Source of the DNA: an uncultured Ruminococcus sp.
GTDB taxonomy: Bacteria; Bacillota; Clostridia; Oscillospirales; Ruminococcaceae
Reading direction: 5' to 3'
Length of the DNA stretch: 17,456 nucleotides
Assembly: GCA_945876405.1 (NCBI GenBank)
Contig: CAMCOJ010000008.1
Span: forward strand, 1-17,456
The notes below the pieces were generated by a model that worked only from the letters and a program-made list of their open reading frames with translations, did not search any database and was not told the origin of the DNA. This document shows positions 13,685 to 17,456 of the stretch, piece after piece. How positions within the stretch are numbered: the stretch's first letter is position 1; every line of letters begins with the position of its first letter. The translations under genes were made by a program, and so were the position numbers.

Positions 13685-14725
13685 TTATTCTGTATCCTTT
13701 CCCGCAAAATCATCATTGTCATCTTCTGAGAGAACCTCAGTAATTTTTTGCGTAAAATATTCTATATAAGGTATTATTTTTGAGTAATTCAGTCTCATTG
13801 GTCCGACTATGCCAAGTGAACCGGCTTCTTTGTCACCCTTGCGGTACTTTGAAACTATCATGCTTGAATTGCCTATGATAAAATCATTGCTTTCCTGACT
13901 GAATACAACCTGAATCCCGCTGAAACTGTCATTGAGAAGTTCAGCAAATTCATTCTTGCGTTCCATGAACCTGACAACTTCATTCTTGTCAATGTCATTG
14001 CATGAAATAAGGTTGTTTGCTCCGCTTATCGTCAGTTCGTTGTGAAGAAGATCCTGTGAAAGTTCGCACAGTCCCTTTACAAGAGGAGCAAGAGTAATCA
14101 TATATGCACCAAGTGCAGTAATTAGCTTTTCCATTCGTTCTTCGGAAAGTTCCTCTATCGAAACACCCTGAAGATTTTCCTGAATGTAATGAGAGAAAAA
14201 TTCAAGCTGTTCATCATCAAGGTCGAACTCAAGACGACATGCCTTGTTTTTTATACTGCCGTTTGAAGTGATAAGCAGAATCAGATAAAGCCTTTTGCCT
14301 GTAGGAACAACATCAACTTTTGTTATCACGGAAAACTTAGGAGCGGCATTGGCAACAACTGATGCACACTTGGTAAGTTCGGCAAGAGCCTTGCCTGCAC
14401 TCTGTATAATAGAGTCTTCAGTAAGGTTTTCTTCCGGTCCCAGCATATCGTCAAGTCTTTGCCGTTCGCTTTCGGAAAGAGTTTCAACAGTCATAAGCTT
14501 GTCGATATAAAGTCTGTATCCGTTAAAAGTCGGTATACGTCCTGCAGATGTGTGCGGCTGTTCAAGATATCCAAGCTGTTCAAGCATCGCCATATCATTT
14601 CGGATTGTTGCTGCTGATACGTTAATACCGGGAACTTTGGAAATAGCCTTTGAACCAACAGGCTCACCTGTAAGAATATACTCATCAACTACTGCCGCCA
14701 GTATTTTCAGCTTTCGTTCATCCAT
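13685..14725 (-). CDS. hrcA: Heat-inducible transcription repressor HrcA
   Basis: Repressor that binds CIRCE operators and shuts off class I heat-shock genes at normal temperature. The 346 residues are the usual length. An N-terminal winged helix-turn-helix (about 1-75) contains GEPVGSKAISK, SAATIRNDMAMLEQLGYL and HTSAGRIPT, all HrcA hallmarks. A GAF-like domain with the inserted dimerisation region follows. The ATG has CAGGAGA (complement of 14733-14739) seven bases upstream. It is the first gene of the operon, with a perfect CIRCE element 39 bases before the start. It therefore represses its own transcription, and grpE, dnaK and dnaJ with it. No groESL operon is visible in the window. Confidence 0.97.
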   Translation of the reverse strand: MDERKLKILAAVVDEYILTGEPVGSKAISKVPGINVSAATIRNDMAMLEQLGYLEQPHTSAGRIPTFNGYRLYIDKLMTVETLSESERQRLDDMLGPEENLTEDSIIQSAGKALAELTKCASVVANAAPKFSVITKVDVVPTGKRLYLILLITSNGSIKNKACRLEFDLDDEQLEFFSHYIQENLQGVSIEELSEERMEKLITALGAYMITLAPLVKGLCELSQDLLHNELTISGANNLISCNDIDKNEVVRFMERKNEFAELLNDSFSGIQVVFSQESNDFIIGNSSMIVSKYRKGDKEAGSLGIVGPMRLNYSKIIPYIEYFTQKITEVLSEDDNDDFAGKDTE

Positions 14726-14763
14726 CGCTGTATCTCCTGATTAGCAATATTGATTCCTGTGTG

Positions 14764-14790
14764 TTAGCACTCTTACTCTTTGAGTGCTAA
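14764..14790 (-). promoter_or_regulatory. CIRCE operator (HrcA binding site)
   Basis: A perfect match to the CIRCE consensus, TTAGCACTC-N9-GAGTGCTAA, with arms at 14764-14772 and 14782-14790. It lies between the hrcA promoter and start codon, covering the expected transcription start. It is the only CIRCE in the window, so all four heat-shock genes depend on it. Confidence 0.98.
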
Positions 14791-14794
14791 ATAT

Positions 14795-14823
14795 AATTTA
14801 ACATTATTATGGCCAAAAGTCAA
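14795..14823 (-). promoter_or_regulatory. Promoter of the hrcA-grpE-dnaK-dnaJ operon
   Basis: On the - strand, TTGACT (complement of 14818-14823), a 17-base spacer and TAAATT (complement of 14795-14800) form a vegetative sigma promoter. Transcription would begin inside the CIRCE element directly downstream, as expected for HrcA control. Confidence 0.8.
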
Positions 14824-14894
14824 TAGATTTATTAATCTTTGTTTAAATTAACAAAGTATGGCCTTATATAGTATTTCAAATGCAAAATTTGCAC

Positions 14895-14928
14895 AAAAAT
14901 GTGCCTTCAAAAAATGATGAAGGCACAT
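14895..14928 (-). terminator. Intrinsic terminator of ppk
   Basis: On the - strand, ATGTGCCTTC (complement of 14919-14928) pairs perfectly over 10 bp with GAAGGCACAT (complement of 14899-14908) around a 10-base loop, followed by a run of T. It begins 20 bases after the ppk stop and isolates ppk from the heat-shock promoter. Confidence 0.85.
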
Positions 14929-14947
14929 GAAATCTGCTGTTTTATAT

Positions 14948-17077
14948 TTAATTCTGCATTAAAAATTCTTTGTAAAAATCTGAAAAATCCGGAGTGTCTG
15001 AATTTTCAGGCAGGGAGAGGGTGTTCTGACAGCTTGCAGCTGTGGAAGCTGTTTCCATAAACATATCCTGTGCACTGAGATTTTTTTTGTGCGATCTCTT
15101 TTTACGGTATGTTCCGTCCGATATCTGAACACGTGCTTTTACATCGTCACTGAGCATGGTTTCAAATATATCTATTATCCGGTTCTGAATATCAGGATCA
15201 TAGACAGGTGCCGCAACTTCCACACGTTTTACTGTGTTTCTTGTCATGAAGTCTGCAGAACTTATATATACCTTTCTTCTCTGCTTCGTCCCGAATATAT
15301 AGATACGGCTGTGTTCAAGGAAACGACCTACTATACTGGTTACACGGATATTGTCAGTTTTACCTTTTACTCCTGATACAAGACAGCACAGTCCGCGTAT
15401 CACAAGTTCAGTTTTTACGCCGGCCTGTGACGCTTCGACAAGCTTTTCTATTATTGCTCTGTCTGAAAGGGAATTTATCTTTATACCGATAAAGGCCTTC
15501 CTTCCTGCGCGTGCCTGTGCGATTTCTTCGTCAATCATTTCGAGAACTTTGTTCTGAAGGCAGAGAGGAGCAACGAGGAGATGGTTTGATTCTTCCACAA
15601 GGTGTCCGAGGGAAAGTGCATTGAATACGTTCAGAGCTTCCGCAGCGATGTTTTCATTTGCAGTGAGGAGGGAAAGGTCGGTGTAGAGTTCAGATGTTTT
15701 TTCGTTGTAGTTGCCCGTGCCAATCTGGGTTATATACTCCACTCTGTCGCCTTTTTTGCGTGTGATAAGGAGAAGCTTGGAATGAACCTTGAGACCTTTC
15801 GGACCGTATATAATGGTGCATCCTGCGTTCTGAAGAGTTTTCGACCATCCGATATTGTTTTCCTCGTCAAATCTTGCACGTAGTTCGACAAGAACCAGAA
15901 CGTCAATTCCGCGTTCAGCCATATCGACAAGAGCCTGTATAATCTTGCTGTTTCGTGCAAGGCGGTACAGTGTTATCTTTACCGATACCACATCGGGATC
16001 AGCTGCAGCTTCATTGAGCATCCGGATAAAAGGCTTTATGCTTTCGTACGGATAGTGCAGAAGGATATCTTTTTTGCGTATCTGGTCTGCCATAGGGAGA
16101 TTTTCAGATACAGCAGGCGATTTTTGTGGTGTGAAAGGTTTGTAGCAGAGAGATTTTTTCTTTTCAAACATCGATCTGAGAGCAAACGTGAATGAGAGAT
16201 CAAGCGGAGCGGAGGCTGTGAATATCTGATTGTCGCTTATTTCGAGTCGCTTGCAGAGATACTTCACCGATTCGCTGTCCGGACTGCCACCGAATACCTG
16301 CAGTCTCACAGGAGCAAGTTTCTTTCTCTTTTTTATCAGCTGTTCCATAAGATTTCTGAAGTCAAAGTCGCAGTCAAGTAAAGAGTCGTCATCTTCGCTT
16401 ATATCCGCATTTCTCGTTATGCGTACAATGGCTTTTTCAAGAACGCTGTAGTTTTCAAACACTTCAGAAGCGTATTTTAATACGATGTCCTCCACAAGAA
16501 CGAACCTGAAGGGATTTTTGCTCAGCTGAACAATCCGCCTGAAAGTATCATTTACAGGAAGAAGACCGAGTTTGATACCTGACTTTGAATCAAGGCGTAC
16601 AGTTATGTACATTTCCTTGTTTTTTATGAAAGGAAGCGGATGGCGCTTGTCTATTATAAGAGGGGAGAGAAGCGGCAGGATCTCTTTTCTGAAGTAATTG
16701 CTTATATATGTTTCCTCGTCTTCAGTGAGTTTATCCATCGAAAGCTGTTTTATTCCGTGCTTTTCAAGGAGTTTCATAATATCCCTGTAAGCTTTGTCTT
16801 TCTGCGGCTCAATTTTTTTCACCCGTTCAAATATTGCATCAAGCTGTTCACGGCTTGTCATATTGGTCTTGTTTTCGCGTAGTTCCGGATCAGTTTCGAG
16901 CTGATCGAACAGTGTTCCCACTCTTACCATAAAAAATTCGTCGAGATTGGACTGAAATATTGATGTAAATGTAAGTCGTTCAAGGAGCGGAACTGCTGAG
17001 TCAAGGGATTCCTGAAGAACACGCTGGTTAAACTTCAGCCAGGACAGCTCCCTGTTGTCATAAATATTTACGGACAT
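14948..17077 (-). CDS. ppk: Polyphosphate kinase (PPK1)
   Basis: Reversibly transfers the ATP gamma-phosphate to inorganic polyphosphate, usually at the membrane or in granules, and supports stress survival. The ATG at 17077 is chosen because AGAGGTG (complement of 17084-17090) lies six bases before it. An in-frame GTG at 17086 falls inside that site. The 709 residues are normal for PPK1. The N-terminal domain begins YDNRELSWLKFNQRVL, with NLDEFFMVRVG at about 44-54. Two phospholipase-D-like catalytic domains follow. The first has VHSKLLL with H432, matching the autophosphorylated histidine (H435 in E. coli), then IGTGNYNEKTS. The second has LEHSRIYIFG with H589 (H592 in E. coli). The last 50 residues are a low-conservation tail. 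It has its own promoter and terminator and is divergent from the tRNA-Leu gene. Confidence 0.95.
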   Translation of the reverse strand: MSVNIYDNRELSWLKFNQRVLQESLDSAVPLLERLTFTSIFQSNLDEFFMVRVGTLFDQLETDPELRENKTNMTSREQLDAIFERVKKIEPQKDKAYRDIMKLLEKHGIKQLSMDKLTEDEETYISNYFRKEILPLLSPLIIDKRHPLPFIKNKEMYITVRLDSKSGIKLGLLPVNDTFRRIVQLSKNPFRFVLVEDIVLKYASEVFENYSVLEKAIVRITRNADISEDDDSLLDCDFDFRNLMEQLIKKRKKLAPVRLQVFGGSPDSESVKYLCKRLEISDNQIFTASAPLDLSFTFALRSMFEKKKSLCYKPFTPQKSPAVSENLPMADQIRKKDILLHYPYESIKPFIRMLNEAAADPDVVSVKITLYRLARNSKIIQALVDMAERGIDVLVLVELRARFDEENNIGWSKTLQNAGCTIIYGPKGLKVHSKLLLITRKKGDRVEYITQIGTGNYNEKTSELYTDLSLLTANENIAAEALNVFNALSLGHLVEESNHLLVAPLCLQNKVLEMIDEEIAQARAGRKAFIGIKINSLSDRAIIEKLVEASQAGVKTELVIRGLCCLVSGVKGKTDNIRVTSIVGRFLEHSRIYIFGTKQRRKVYISSADFMTRNTVKRVEVAAPVYDPDIQNRIIDIFETMLSDDVKARVQISDGTYRKKRSHKKNLSAQDMFMETASTAASCQNTLSLPENSDTPDFSDFYKEFLMQN

Positions 17078-17130
17078 TTTATTCACCTCTGTTTTTTAGT
17101 ATAGGATATAATCGTTTTATTATACTCTAT

Positions 17131-17160
17131 ATTATATTATAAAAAGCATCAATTCGTCAA
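17131..17160 (-). promoter_or_regulatory. Promoter of ppk
   Basis: On the - strand, TTGACG (complement of 17155-17160), an 18-base spacer and TATAAT (complement of 17131-17136) fit a vegetative promoter. A second overlapping TATAAT lies five bases upstream at a poorer spacing. The leader would be about 47 bases. Confidence 0.7.
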
Positions 17161-17244
17161 GAATTTCTGCAAGTGATGCGGGCATTTTGTGTGTTTCAGA
17201 CAAAAACGGTATTTGGAATTTACAGATTCGTCAAAATAAAAAAC

Positions 17245-17273
17245 TTGACATTTTGATTATCAGGTGGTATAAT
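17245..17273 (+). promoter_or_regulatory. Strong promoter of the tRNA-Leu gene
   Basis: Both hexamers are perfect consensus: TTGACA (17245-17250), a 17-base spacer, TATAAT (17268-17273). A TGG sits in front of the -10 as an extended element. It lies 28 bases before the tRNA, as expected for a highly expressed stable RNA. Confidence 0.93.
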
Positions 17274-17301
17274 ATAACTTGTATCATGTTTGATGCAAGC
17301 T

Positions 17302-17383
<82 letters not shown>

Positions 17384-17387
17384 TATT

Positions 17388-17414
17388 AAAAAATCGCAGA
17401 TGCGTTAATATCTG
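17388..17414 (+). terminator. Probable tRNA-Leu terminator, truncated by the contig end
   Basis: A run of six A then TCGCAGAT (17388-17401), an 8-base stretch, and ATCTG (17410-17414) look like the left arm, loop and first bases of the right arm of an intrinsic terminator. The rest of the right arm and the T run would lie beyond the junction with adapter sequence at about 17412. This is inference from the partial complementarity. Confidence 0.4.
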
Positions 17415-17456
17415 TCTCTTATACACATCTCCGAGCCCACGAGACAGGCAGAAATC
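17412..17456 (+). other. Illumina Nextera adapter sequence (non-genomic)
   Basis: Bases 17412-17430 read CTGTCTCTTATACACATCT, the Tn5 mosaic-end sequence used in Nextera libraries. CCGAGCCCACGAGAC (17431-17445) is the Read 2 / i7 adapter continuation. The next eight bases, AGGCAGAA, match a standard i7 index (N703, from memory), and ATC starts the P7 sequence. This is untrimmed library adapter at a contig end and should be masked. Confidence 0.98.

Noticed and set aside
17412..17430. Tn5-like transposon end
   Set aside because: The mosaic end is followed directly by the i7 adapter and index, so it is library adapter and not a natural mobile element.

Overview
The window looks like a chromosomal contig end from a fibre-degrading, cellulosome-forming Firmicute, most likely a Ruminococcus of the R. 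flavefaciens / R. champanellensis type. The evidence is four secreted proteins carrying type I dockerins (paired calcium-binding repeats), Thr-rich linkers, CBM22 xylan-binding modules, a dockerin-bearing CotH protein, and a heat-shock operon hrcA-grpE-dnaK-dnaJ controlled by a perfect CIRCE operator. Genus is inference; no 16S or other marker is present.

Left half (1-9904, all + strand) is a xylan-utilisation cluster of four consecutive secreted, dockerin-tagged genes. In order they are a GH30 xylanase of glucuronoxylanase type (GH30-CBM22-dockerin), a GH43 enzyme (GH43-beta-sandwich-CBM22-dockerin), a GH10 endo-xylanase (CBM22-GH10-dockerin), and a protein with an N-terminal dockerin, a chitobiase-like domain, a CotH kinase-like domain and a C-terminal InlB-like repeat. 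A plausible promoter precedes each gene and a hairpin terminator follows each, so they appear to be separate transcripts that are probably co-regulated. The GH30 and GH10 enzymes would cut the xylan backbone with different side-chain preferences, GH43 would remove xylose or arabinose units, the CBM22s would hold the complex on xylan, and the dockerins would plug all four into cohesins of a scaffoldin that is not in this window.

The 482-base gap before the GH43 gene is the most information-rich non-coding stretch. It holds a near-copy of the GH30 promoter region (a 16-base identical block ending in a -35-like TTG), a 15-bp terminator-like hairpin, and a second promoter closer to the gene. This fits a small RNA or an attenuated leader.

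Right half (9905-17077, - strand) is housekeeping: dnaJ, dnaK, grpE and hrcA (transcribed hrcA to dnaJ from one CIRCE-controlled promoter), then ppk (polyphosphate kinase) with its own promoter and terminator. A shared bidirectional terminator separates the heat-shock operon from the CotH gene. A tRNA-Leu(UAG) on the + strand, with a near-perfect promoter, lies at the right end.

The last 45 bases (17412-17456) are not genomic. They match the Illumina Nextera transposase/i7 adapter, so the contig ends at about 17411, apparently inside the tRNA's terminator hairpin.
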